From contig CANMXU010000002.1 of NCBI GenBank assembly GCA_947501935.1, forward strand, positions 62,001 to 126,000: 64,000 bases of DNA. The letters run 5' to 3'. Under the pieces are notes generated by a model. That model made no database searches and was not told the origin of the DNA. It worked only from the letters and a program-made list of their open reading frames with translations. Positions within the stretch are counted from its first letter, which is position 1; every line of letters begins with the position of its first letter. The position numbers and the translations under genes were made by a program. The DNA comes from an uncultured Alteromonadaceae bacterium (lineage in GTDB: Bacteria; Pseudomonadota; Gammaproteobacteria; Enterobacterales; Alteromonadaceae). This document shows positions 7,877-16,670 of this stretch, in pieces.

Positions 7877-10800
7877 ATGATTAACAAAACTTTTAGAAAA
7901 ACAAGAATTGCAACCAGTGTTTCACTAATTATCAGTTCAGCAGTATTACCTGCTATAGCTGCAGAAGAAGTAAATAAAAGCGCAAAAGATGATGTAGAAG
8001 TCATTGAAGTAAGGGGTATTAGAGGTTCATTAGTAAAATCAGTAGACATGAAGCGCAATGCTATCGGTGTTACTGAATCAATTTCAGCTGATGATATTGG
8101 TAAAATGCCAGATCAAAATATCGCCGAATCTTTACAGCGTTTAACCGGTATTCAAATTGACCGAAACGCAGGTGAAGGTACACGAGTACGTATTCGTGGT
8201 ATGTCTGACAACCTCACTTTATTAAACAATGAAAGTTTCATCACAGGCATGGAATATTTTCAGTTAGGTGAAGGTCGCTCTGAATTTCGTGACTCGTTAG
8301 AAGGTGTTCCTTCTGAAGTATTAGGCGGTGTTGACGTATATAAATCTCCAACAGCTTCATTAATTGAAGGTGGCGTTGGTGGTGTAGTGAACTTACGCAC
8401 TCGCTCACCTTTTAGTGTAAGTGAAGCTTTTGTTGCCGGTAATGTTAAAGCCGATATAGGTGAAGATGCCGACGAATGGAAGCCACAAGGTACTTTAGCT
8501 TTTGGTAATAGCTGGGATGATTTTGCCGCTATTGCAACCATATCAACTAATTCAAAAGTAGTGCATTCAGATCAAGCGCAAAACATTAACCGTCAAGGTT
8601 GGGTTTATAACCAAACTGCGGCTGGTGAAAACTATATTTTACCTGGTATGCAATATGAGTCAGACCGTGAATATACTCGCGACCGTATTGGCGGTACCTT
8701 AGCTTTAGGTTGGCGTGCTACTGAAGACTTAGAGATCACCCTTGATATTTTCCATAATGAATTAGAAATTGATAGCCGTGAATATGCACAAAAATATGCC
8801 ATGGCGATTGATGGCGGCTTAGATGAAAGCATGCCTTATAGCATTGACCAAAATGGTGTTATACAAAGCGCTGTATTTAACCAAAGTGCTGGCGAAACTA
8901 GTGCTTCACGTGAAATTACTGATATCACTGCAGACAACATTAAACTAAGTTTTGACTATTACCTAGATGATTGGCAAATAGACGGTAATATCTCATTAGG
9001 TAAGTCAGAGCTTAAAAAACAAGCGGCTTTTGCTGACTCGCGTTATTCACCATACGGTGTAGCTGGTTTTGTTGGTGCTGATGCACCAAGTGGTAACGGC
9101 TCAGGTGGCATTACACCAAATGCTGTTGAAGGTGATGATGGCGATCGCTCTTATAACTTTACTGGCGGTAACGGTTTACCAACAATTGGTTTTATTGATA
9201 ATGCGCCATTACAAGAAGCACAATATCAATTTTACAAATCTCATTGGGGATTTGCTGATAAAACTGAAAACGACTCTATTGCTGCGTCACTTAACGCCAG
9301 CTACGACATCGATGCTGGTGATTTAAAAACCATTAAATTTGGTGCTCGCTTAGCCAAAAGTGAAGTTGATTTCGCTCAAGGTCGTTATTTAACAAACTTA
9401 AGCCAAAATGGTGCACAATCACCATTTGATCCAAGCTTTGATTACGGCTGGAATGCAGGTATGCCAGCAACTGATGGTCATAATGTTGGTGATGTAGACG
9501 GCGATGGCATTAGCGATAACCAAGCGTGGGGACCAATGTATTATTTCTTGGATGCTGCTATTGGTAATAATGCATTAGATGCAACAACTTCTACTGGCCA
9601 AAATTTATTTGAAGCCTTAAATGGCGTTGGCGGCTCAATGTGGGGTGGTTCACCATCTACTATGCCAATTGCTAGCTTTACTAGCGATCCAAGCCGCTCT
9701 ATAAATGTTGATGGTTGGTTCCCTAGTGGCGGTTCAGTAAATAGCGCCCTATTTCAAGACGCTGGCCAAATGGGTAACCCACAAGCATGGTTATCTAAAA
9801 TTTCTGGTGGTGCACCGGTAAGTCTTCATTCTATGCCGCTTGAGTCATGGAATGTAGAAACCAATACTTCTGCAGCATATTTTGAAGCAGACTTTGAAGG
9901 TACTGACAGCCCGTATAAATTAAATGTTGGCGTACGTGTTATTAATACCGAAGTAACTGTACAAGGCGCACAAGCATCAGCACAAACTGATGATTATTGG
10001 GGCACTCATACTTGGAACGGTACCTTTAAAACTTGGGATGCAACATCGCAAACTACCGATTATTGGGATGTTTTACCTAGTGCTAACTTCAGCTATGACC
10101 TAGATGACTCACAAGTTATTCGTATTTCAGCAGCACGGGTTATGTCACGTCCAAGCAACCAAGACCTAGGTCGCGGTTTTGGTACTGAATTTGTTCGTAA
10201 CGATCAAGACCAATACATCTTCTCATCAGGAAGTGCCGGTAACGTTGACCTTAAACCATTTAGAGCCAATCAAATTGATTTTGCATATGAATGGTATATG
10301 GATGAATTAAGTTATTTATCAGCTGGGATTTTCTATAAAGACGTTGAGTCATTTACTGTTAGTCAAACCAACATTGAATATGTTGCTGATGACAGTGATG
10401 AAGGTTCAAGTGGTGCTGGGGTAACTCGTCCATTTAACGGCGACGGTGGTTCAGTACAAGGTCTAGAATTTGCCCTGCAAAAAGGTTTCGACAATGGTTT
10501 AGGGGTTATTTTCAACTATACCTATTCAGACTCGTCTACCGATCAAAACTCACTAACAAAAAGTGATTTAGCTTTACCAGGTATTTCTGAACATGCCTAC
10601 AATTTGATTGGTTTCTATGAGAAAGACGGTATTAATGCACGTATCGCCTACTCATGGCGTGATGAGTATTTATCACCTGATAATACCTTTATTTCAATTG
10701 TCGGTTTAACCGATCAATTTGGTGATACTGATCGTCCTCTAGCCAACTACTACAAAGACTATGGTCAACTTGATGCGTCAATTAGTTACGATATTAACGC

Positions 10801-10936
10801 TAACTTCACCTTAACTGCTGAAGCTGTAAATATTACTGGCGAAGACCAATCTCGTTATGCAGAGTTTGAAAACTTATTCAGAAGTTTTTCATCTGGCGAA
10901 GCAAGATACATAGTAGGTGCGTCGTTTAGATTCTAA
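7877..10936 (+). CDS. TonB-dependent outer-membrane receptor (Xanthomonas/Caulobacter oligosaccharide type)
   Basis: A 1019-residue energy-coupled outer-membrane importer, predicted to take up beta-gluco-oligosaccharides. The signal peptide covers about residues 1-29. A TonB-box-like stretch VEVIEVRG follows, then the plug with GKMPDQNIAESLQRL, RVRIRGM and GGVGGVVNLRTRS. A long 22-strand-type barrel ends in Phe (IVGASFRF), as outer-membrane proteins do. The size and the MPDQN plug motif are typical of the large carbohydrate-linked receptors of Alteromonadales, Xanthomonas and Caulobacter. A GGGGGA ribosome site lies seven bases before the ATG. First gene of the rightward arm; no SusD partner is present, as is usual in Proteobacteria. 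Substrate is inferred from context. Confidence 0.93.
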   Translation: MINKTFRKTRIATSVSLIISSAVLPAIAAEEVNKSAKDDVEVIEVRGIRGSLVKSVDMKRNAIGVTESISADDIGKMPDQNIAESLQRLTGIQIDRNAGEGTRVRIRGMSDNLTLLNNESFITGMEYFQLGEGRSEFRDSLEGVPSEVLGGVDVYKSPTASLIEGGVGGVVNLRTRSPFSVSEAFVAGNVKADIGEDADEWKPQGTLAFGNSWDDFAAIATISTNSKVVHSDQAQNINRQGWVYNQTAAGENYILPGMQYESDREYTRDRIGGTLALGWRATEDLEITLDIFHNELEIDSREYAQKYAMAIDGGLDESMPYSIDQNGVIQSAVFNQSAGETSASREITDITADNIKLSFDYYLDDWQIDGNISLGKSELKKQAAFADSRYSPYGVAGFVGADAPSGNGSGGITPNAVEGDDGDRSYNFTGGNGLPTIGFIDNAPLQEAQYQFYKSHWGFADKTENDSIAASLNASYDIDAGDLKTIKFGARLAKSEVDFAQGRYLTNLSQNGAQSPFDPSFDYGWNAGMPATDGHNVGDVDGDGISDNQAWGPMYYFLDAAIGNNALDATTSTGQNLFEALNGVGGSMWGGSPSTMPIASFTSDPSRSINVDGWFPSGGSVNSALFQDAGQMGNPQAWLSKISGGAPVSLHSMPLESWNVETNTSAAYFEADFEGTDSPYKLNVGVRVINTEVTVQGAQASAQTDDYWGTHTWNGTFKTWDATSQTTDYWDVLPSANFSYDLDDSQVIRISAARVMSRPSNQDLGRGFGTEFVRNDQDQYIFSSGSAGNVDLKPFRANQIDFAYEWYMDELSYLSAGIFYKDVESFTVSQTNIEYVADDSDEGSSGAGVTRPFNGDGGSVQGLEFALQKGFDNGLGVIFNYTYSDSSTDQNSLTKSDLALPGISEHAYNLIGFYEKDGINARIAYSWRDEYLSPDNTFISIVGLTDQFGDTDRPLANYYKDYGQLDASISYDINANFTLTAEAVNITGEDQSRYAEFENLFRSFSSGEARYIVGASFRF

Positions 10937-10973
10937 TTCAACCCTATTTGAAGAAGAGTAAACGATAAGAGTT

Positions 10974-11000
10974 CAAGCACAACCAGCTTGGTTGTGCTTG
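10974..11000 (+). other. Intercistronic RNA hairpin between receptor and halogenase genes
   Basis: CAAGCACAACCA pairs perfectly with TGGTTGTGCTTG around a three-base loop, a 12-bp stem. No run of T follows, so it is unlikely to be a strong intrinsic terminator. It could protect the receptor message from 3' decay, giving more receptor than downstream product, or attenuate read-through. Confidence 0.6.
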
Positions 11001-11043
11001 GCTCAATGAGTAAGCAGACAGTTTTCTGTCGAGGTAGGCAAAT

Positions 11044-12546
11044 ATGAACAGCATTAATAATATTGTTATTGTCGGTGGCGGCACAGCGGGTTGGATAACA
11101 GCGGCGTGTTTAGCGAGGCTATTAGAGCAAACCGATAGCAAAATTACTTTAGTTGAATCTCCAGAAGTAGACACGGTTGGTGTTGGTGAAGCCACTATTC
11201 CACCGTTAGTGGAGTTTATTCGCTTTCTCTGTATTAATGAAACTGACTTTATCAAACAAACCCAAGCAACGTTTAAGTTGGCAATAAAATTTAATGATTG
11301 GGCGAACATTGGCAAACATTACTGGCATCAATTTGGTAGCGTTGGCGCAGATATTGACGGCAAAGCCTTTTATCAGCATTGGTTGAAGTCGCGCATGCAG
11401 GGTAACCCTCATGACTATACCGACTACTCGCCAGCAATTGCGATGGCCAAAGAAAATAAATTTTATATTCCAGACCCTAAACAACAGGGCATTTTAAACG
11501 GTGCTTCTTATGCGTGGCATTTTGACGCAAAACTCGTGGCAAAATATCTGCATAACTTTGCCACTAACTTAAATGTTAAACGCATAGAAGGCCATGTTGA
11601 ATGTGTTGATAAACACGAAAATGGTTTTATCAAAAATGTGACCTTAACCGATGGCCAGCAAGTTGAGGGTGATTTTTTCATTGATTGTACTGGGCAAAAA
11701 GCTCTGCTAATAGGCGAAGCCATGGGCGTTGCTTTTGAAAATTGGCAGCAGTACTTACCGATGAACCGTGCAGTGGCCCTACAAACAGAAAATTGCGCTG
11801 AACCAGCTCCATATACCGAGTCAACCGCACATGAGTTTGGCTGGCAATGGCGAATTCCTTTGCAGCATCGCACCGGTAACGGTTTAGTTTTTTGTGATAG
11901 TTACGCTAGCGATGAACAAGCACTGGAGCTATTAAGCAAAAACATTAGCGGCAAACAATTAACCGAGCCTAAGTTTCTACCATTTGTTACCGGTAAAAGA
12001 GCAAAGCTTTGGCAAGGCAACTGTTTAGCTATTGGGCTTTCATCTGGTTTTATGGAACCACTTGAGTCTACTAGCATCCATTTGATCATGAAAGCTGTGG
12101 TTAAATTTGCTGAAATGTTACCCGATAAGTTTTGTCATCAAGCAACCATTAATGAATATAACCGCGTTATGGATTTGGAATATTACAGCATTCGCGATTT
12201 CATTATTTTGCACTATTGCACTACGAGTCGAACCGATAGCGAATTTTGGCGTTGGTGTCAAAGCATGACTTTGCCTGATTCATTAACCGAAAAAATAGCC
12301 TTATTTAAAAACCAAGGGCGCCTTTATCAAAATGAATTTGATTTATTTACCGCCCCTAGCTGGTATGCGGTATTAGCAGGAATGGGCATACAACCACAAA
12401 ACTATGATCGACTTATTGATATATCTGACAACCAGCAAGTACGCAGTATTATGGAAAATGGTTTAGCCAGTTTAAACAAAACCGTACAAATGCTACCCAG
12501 TCATCAACAGTTTATCACCAATATTTATCAAGCACATAAGCAGTAA
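11044..12546 (+). CDS. Flavin-dependent tryptophan-halogenase-family protein
   Basis: A 500-residue homologue of PrnA-type halogenases, which use reduced FAD, oxygen and halide to chlorinate or brominate aromatic rings. Visible features are the FAD-binding GGGTAGW at residues 11-17, the conserved Lys78 in ATFKLAIKF (equivalent to the PrnA catalytic lysine), the W267-x-W-x-I-P272 signature, and Glu341 in EPLEST. All expected catalytic residues are kept. A GAGG ribosome site precedes the ATG. It sits directly after a sugar TonB receptor and before a GH1 glucosidase, an association common in Alteromonadales and Caulobacter sugar loci but without settled function. The partner flavin reductase could be any cellular one; fre lies about 28 kb away. 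Actual substrate is unknown. Confidence 0.88.
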   Translation: MNSINNIVIVGGGTAGWITAACLARLLEQTDSKITLVESPEVDTVGVGEATIPPLVEFIRFLCINETDFIKQTQATFKLAIKFNDWANIGKHYWHQFGSVGADIDGKAFYQHWLKSRMQGNPHDYTDYSPAIAMAKENKFYIPDPKQQGILNGASYAWHFDAKLVAKYLHNFATNLNVKRIEGHVECVDKHENGFIKNVTLTDGQQVEGDFFIDCTGQKALLIGEAMGVAFENWQQYLPMNRAVALQTENCAEPAPYTESTAHEFGWQWRIPLQHRTGNGLVFCDSYASDEQALELLSKNISGKQLTEPKFLPFVTGKRAKLWQGNCLAIGLSSGFMEPLESTSIHLIMKAVVKFAEMLPDKFCHQATINEYNRVMDLEYYSIRDFIILHYCTTSRTDSEFWRWCQSMTLPDSLTEKIALFKNQGRLYQNEFDLFTAPSWYAVLAGMGIQPQNYDRLIDISDNQQVRSIMENGLASLNKTVQMLPSHQQFITNIYQAHKQ

Positions 12547-12632
12547 AACAACACTGTAAATGATTAAACCATATTTCCATGAGTAAGCAGCTGAATTTAG
12601 CTATAGCAGTTTTTTATTGTTAACACATAACA

Positions 12633-12646
12633 TGTAAGCGCTTACC
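12633..12646. promoter_or_regulatory. LacI-type operator O4 before the GH1 gene
   Basis: TGTAAGCGCTTACC matches the 14-base palindrome at 13 of 14 positions and lies 51 bases before the GH1 start, in a 151-base gap after the halogenase gene. This suggests that GH1 and the following transporter have their own repressible promoter. I could not assign -35/-10 elements with confidence. Confidence 0.72.
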
Positions 12647-12697
12647 AAAATTTAAAATTACAGGCCAAAAACATATGGCCATAGGCAAAAAATCATC

Positions 12698-14026
12698 ATG
12701 TCAAAATTATCATTACCGCACAATTCATCAATGTTAAAGAAAGATTTCCTCTATGGCGTAGCCACAGCATCTTTTCAAATTGAAGGTGGCATTGACCATC
12801 GCATACCTTGCATTTGGGACACTTTTTGTAATACCCCAGAAAAAATTGCAGATGGCTCTAATGGCGCTACCGCTTGTGATCACTTTCATAAATGGCAAGA
12901 AGATATCGACTTGATTGAAGAGCTCGGCGTTGACGCTTATCGGCTATCAATTTCATGGCCGCGAGTAATGCATAAAAATGGCGAACTTAACCCTGAAGGC
13001 GTGCAGTTTTATCTTAATATTCTTGAGCGTTTAAAAAGCAAAAACATTAAGGCGTTTGTCACTTTATACCACTGGGACTTACCACAATATTTAGAAGACA
13101 ATGGTGGCTGGCTAAATAGAGAAACATCTTATTGTTTCGCTGAGTATGCCGATAAAATTAGTCAAGCATTTGGTGATTTGGTACATAGTTACGCCACTTT
13201 AAACGAACCCTTTTGTAGTGCCTATTTGGGTTATGAAGTAGGTGTTCATGCGCCGGGAATCGTCGGGAAAGAGTTTGGCCGAAAAGCTGCCCATCACTTA
13301 TTACTTGGTCATGGTTTAGCAATGCAAGCTTTGCAAAAGAACAGCCCTAACTCGCTTAACGGCATCGTCTTAAACTTCACGCCTTGTTATAGCAATTCTG
13401 ACAGTGAAGCTGATTTACAAGCAACAAAATTTGCTGATGATTATATTAATCAGTGGTATATCAAACCACTATTTAACCGCCAATATCCAGAGATCATTAA
13501 CCAGCTGCCTGAAAACTGTCGTCCAGAAATTCATGACGGCGACATGGATATTATTGCTCAGCCGTTAGATTATTTAGGTATTAATTTTTATACCCGGCTC
13601 AGCTATCAAGCTGATGAAAAAGAGCATTTTGTCGAAATGCCAGTACCAGAGCCGCGTACAGATATTGGCTGGGAAATATACCCGCAAGCATTGACCGATA
13701 TTTTAATCTCGCTAAATGATACTTACTCGCTACCGCCAATTTACATTACCGAAAATGGCGCGGCAATGGCTGATCAGATGATTGACGGTACCGTTAATGA
13801 TCAAGATAGGATAGATTATTACCAAAGTCACCTAAATGCGGTAAATACCGCGATAGAACAAGGTGTTAATGTTAAGGGCTATTTTGCATGGAGCTTAATG
13901 GACAATTTTGAATGGGCGGAAGGTTACCTCAAACGTTTTGGCATAGTGCACGTTGACTACCAAACTCAAAAACGCACTATTAAAGCCAGTGGTTTAGCCT
14001 ATAAAAACTTCATTAGTAGTAGATAA
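12698..14026 (+). CDS. GH1 beta-glucosidase
   Basis: A 442-residue cytoplasmic retaining glycosidase that hydrolyses cellobiose and other beta-glucosides to glucose. The acid/base motif TLNEP contains Glu170 and the nucleophile motif ITENG contains Glu352. The aglycone/glucose site WSLMDNFEWAEG is near the C-terminus. Length is normal for bacterial BglA/BglB enzymes and no signal peptide is present. The Glu-Trp in FEWAEG, in place of Ser after the Phe-Glu-Trp of 6-phospho enzymes, favours a free (non-phosphorylated) beta-glucoside, which fits symport rather than PTS uptake. It is followed four bases later by a GPH symporter. Aryl-glucosides or laminaribiose are possible substrates too. Confidence 0.93.
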   Translation: MSKLSLPHNSSMLKKDFLYGVATASFQIEGGIDHRIPCIWDTFCNTPEKIADGSNGATACDHFHKWQEDIDLIEELGVDAYRLSISWPRVMHKNGELNPEGVQFYLNILERLKSKNIKAFVTLYHWDLPQYLEDNGGWLNRETSYCFAEYADKISQAFGDLVHSYATLNEPFCSAYLGYEVGVHAPGIVGKEFGRKAAHHLLLGHGLAMQALQKNSPNSLNGIVLNFTPCYSNSDSEADLQATKFADDYINQWYIKPLFNRQYPEIINQLPENCRPEIHDGDMDIIAQPLDYLGINFYTRLSYQADEKEHFVEMPVPEPRTDIGWEIYPQALTDILISLNDTYSLPPIYITENGAAMADQMIDGTVNDQDRIDYYQSHLNAVNTAIEQGVNVKGYFAWSLMDNFEWAEGYLKRFGIVHVDYQTQKRTIKASGLAYKNFISSR

Positions 14027-14030
14027 TAAT

Positions 14031-15584
14031 ATGACTCAACATATAAACGTACTCCCTTTTTCAGAAAAAGTAGGCTATGCCATGGGTGATGCCGCCGCTA
14101 ACCTAGTGTGGCGTGGCGCCTTGGCTTATCTCGCGGTTTTTTATACCGATACTTTTGGTTTAAGCGCCGCCGCTGCAGCCATGCTTTTTTTGGTAGTACG
14201 CTTATCTGACGGGGTTACCGATATTATTATGGGGATGATCGCCGATCGTACCTCAACCCGCTGGGGCAGTTTTCGCCCATGGATTTTATGGTCTGCGCCA
14301 TTTTTGGCTTTGTTTATGGTGCTATGCTTTACCACGCCAGACTTCTCTGATAACGGTAAGTTAGTTTACGCTTACATTACTTATATTGGCCTAACGTTAG
14401 CGTATACGATAAATAATGTGCCCTACTCTGCGTTAATGGGTGTAATGACCAACTGTGATAAAGAACGCACCAGTTTATCGGGCTTTCGCTTTGCCGGCGC
14501 TTTTGCTGGCGGCTTGCTAGTTATGGGTTTTTTACCCGATTTAGTCGCCTATTTTGGTCAAGGCAACGACTCGATGGGTTATCAATACACCATGTATTTA
14601 TTTGCCGCGGTATTAGTATTTTTACTGGTAGTGACCTTCGCTACAACCAAAGAGCGTATCGCGCCAGCCATTGATAAAACCAGCAACTTAAAAAAAGAAC
14701 TTGGCGATCTAAGTAAAAGCTTACCTTTTATTATTCTGCCCTTATTATCAGTTACTTTATTTTTCTACTATCGCGATCTGTACTCTGGCTTGTTCTTTAC
14801 AGTAGTAATGCTCGCCATGACCATAGTCATTAAAAATTTAATCAAACAGCCCAAAGAAAATCTTAGTAGTTCGCAAGAAGATATGGTCGACCTACTCACT
14901 AATAAACCTTGGTTAATACTGCTTGGTATCGGCTTTTTAACCATGATGTTTAATGGCATAAAATATGGGGTAATCGCTTATTACTTTAAATATCATGTCG
15001 GTGATGAATTACTTACCGGAAAATACTTTATTGCCTTATTAATCGTTTCCATATTAGGCGCATTAGCCACTAGCTATTTAGCTAAAAAGTTAGGTAAACG
15101 TCGTTTGTTTATTTGGGCATTGCTATTAAGTGGTGTATTTACCGCAGGCTTTTTTTGGCTACCGCAAGGAGATATTAAGTCGATATTTATTTTAGGTTGT
15201 AGTGCTGAATTTTTTGCTGCGATGATGCCAACCTTATTTTTCAGCATGTTAGGTGATAGCGCTGATTATTCAGAATGGAAAAATGGTCGCAGAGCCACAG
15301 GCTTAATATACTCGGCAGGCACCTTTGTTCAAAAAACTGGCGGCGGTTTTGCTGGTGCTTTAGTGCTAGTAGTACTTGCTAATTATGGTTATAACGGCAT
15401 GGACAGTTCTACCATTGCGCAAGCGCTTCCTGGAATGCAGTTATTAATGAGTTGGATACCCGCCGCTTTTGCTTTTGCAGGGGCAGCCCTAATGCTATTT
15501 TACCCACTTTCTAGCAAAGAAAACCAAACCATCACTTCAGAACTTATTGCTCGACGAAATGAGATGGTGACAAGTGAGTTTTAA
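14031..15584 (+). CDS. GPH-family sugar:cation symporter with extra two-helix insertion
   Basis: A 517-residue inner-membrane carrier related to the first GPH symporter of the locus: compare RLSDGVTDIIMGMIADRT and WGSFRPWILW. It is about 60 residues longer. The extra segment lies at roughly residues 231-289, in the central loop, and carries two additional hydrophobic stretches (LPFIILPLLSVTLFFYY and LFFTVVMLAMTIVI). The sequence before and after the insert is similar (DLSKSLPFIIL versus DLLTNKPWLILL). The start lies four bases after the GH1 stop, so the two are one transcription unit and the substrate is probably the GH1 substrate. The insert predicts a 14-helix carrier. Confidence 0.88.
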   Translation: MTQHINVLPFSEKVGYAMGDAAANLVWRGALAYLAVFYTDTFGLSAAAAAMLFLVVRLSDGVTDIIMGMIADRTSTRWGSFRPWILWSAPFLALFMVLCFTTPDFSDNGKLVYAYITYIGLTLAYTINNVPYSALMGVMTNCDKERTSLSGFRFAGAFAGGLLVMGFLPDLVAYFGQGNDSMGYQYTMYLFAAVLVFLLVVTFATTKERIAPAIDKTSNLKKELGDLSKSLPFIILPLLSVTLFFYYRDLYSGLFFTVVMLAMTIVIKNLIKQPKENLSSSQEDMVDLLTNKPWLILLGIGFLTMMFNGIKYGVIAYYFKYHVGDELLTGKYFIALLIVSILGALATSYLAKKLGKRRLFIWALLLSGVFTAGFFWLPQGDIKSIFILGCSAEFFAAMMPTLFFSMLGDSADYSEWKNGRRATGLIYSAGTFVQKTGGGFAGALVLVVLANYGYNGMDSSTIAQALPGMQLLMSWIPAAFAFAGAALMLFYPLSSKENQTITSELIARRNEMVTSEF

Positions 15585-15656
15585 CTAGTAAAATAAGCGT
15601 GCTTAATCTTACATTGTTTTTACATTTTACAATTCATCGCACATTTTAGGAATACC

Positions 15657-16670
15657 ATGGCGACCATATACGAAGTATCAAAACTTGCGGGAGTATCACT
15701 AGCAACAGTGTCGAGGGTGATGAATAAAAATGCCCGCGTTAGTGATAAAACCAAGCAAAAAGTTTTAGATGCCATGGACGAATTAGGTTATCGCCCCAAT
15801 TCAATCGCACAATCTTTAGCTTCTAATCGCAGTAACAGTGTTGGTATTTTAGTTTCCGAGCTACATGGTCCTTTCTTCGGCCTGATGATGTCGGGTATTG
15901 AAGCGGAATTAAGAGCCGCAGGAAAGCACGTTATAATTACTACGGGTCAGTGTGAAAACGGTAACCAAGAAAACAAAGAAAAAGATGGTATTGAATTTTT
16001 AATTAGCCGTAATTGCGATGCCATTATTTTGCACGTTGAAGCCGCTAGCGACGACTATTTACGCGAGTTAGCCAAAGGCGATATTCCGGTTTATTTAATG
16101 AGCCGCTTAGTTGAAGGGTTAGAGTCTCAGTGCATTAGTTTAGATAATGAATTGGGCGGCTACTTAGCCACTAAAACCTTAATAGAGCAGGGTCATAGCC
16201 AAATTGCATATATTGCCGGTCCACAATTTAAAGCTGACGCCCATGCGCGCTTTATGGGGCACAAACGCGCTTTAGCCGAAAATAAAATTAGCTTTGACGA
16301 AAATCTGTTTTACATTGGCGACTTTAAAGAAACTGGCGGTAAAAATGGCGTTAAATACTTCTGCAACAACCAACAGTCTTTTACCGCTTTAGTCTGTGCC
16401 AATGATGAAATGGCCTCAGGAGCAATGACTTATGCTAGAGAGCATGGTTATCTTCTTCCTGACGACTTATCCATTATCGGCTTCGATAACATTATTTTCG
16501 CCCGTTATATTTATCCAAAACTAACCACAATCGCTAACCCTGTGGATGAAATGGGTCATATGGCAGCCAAGTTAGTATTAAAAGATGTTTATCAGCAGAA
16601 AAATTTAACCATTAAGCATGCTTTTGAACCAACCATTGTAATGCGTGACTCCGTAAAAGCCTTAACTTAA
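15657..16670 (+). CDS. LacI/GalR-family transcriptional regulator of the beta-glucoside locus
   Basis: A 337-residue repressor-type regulator. The N-terminal helix-turn-helix TIYEVSKLAGVSLATVSRVM and hinge helix NSIAQSLASNRS are complete. The remainder is the periplasmic-binding-protein-like effector domain, with GILVSELHGPFFG, ALVCANDEMASGA and IIGFDN as usual landmarks. An AGGA ribosome site lies five bases before the ATG. It lies at the end of the rightward arm, and the GC-centred palindromes at 7542, 7761, 7814 and 12633 are of LacI-family type, so it is their likely binder. The inducer is probably a beta-linked disaccharide or aldobionate (inference). Its stop overlaps the stop of the opposing HD-GYP gene. 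Confidence 0.93.
   Translation: MATIYEVSKLAGVSLATVSRVMNKNARVSDKTKQKVLDAMDELGYRPNSIAQSLASNRSNSVGILVSELHGPFFGLMMSGIEAELRAAGKHVIITTGQCENGNQENKEKDGIEFLISRNCDAIILHVEAASDDYLRELAKGDIPVYLMSRLVEGLESQCISLDNELGGYLATKTLIEQGHSQIAYIAGPQFKADAHARFMGHKRALAENKISFDENLFYIGDFKETGGKNGVKYFCNNQQSFTALVCANDEMASGAMTYAREHGYLLPDDLSIIGFDNIIFARYIYPKLTTIANPVDEMGHMAAKLVLKDVYQQKNLTIKHAFEPTIVMRDSVKALT

Noticed and set aside
12698..14026. 6-phospho-beta-glucosidase reading of the GH1 gene
   Set aside because: No PTS component nearby, two GPH symporters present, and the glucose-site segment FEWAEG lacks the 6-phospho-binding pattern.
15594..15605. TAAGCGTGCTTA upstream of the LacI gene as a fifth operator
   Set aside because: It keeps TAAGC and GCTTA arms but has two extra central bases, so half-site spacing differs from the four good sites; autoregulation through it is not supported.
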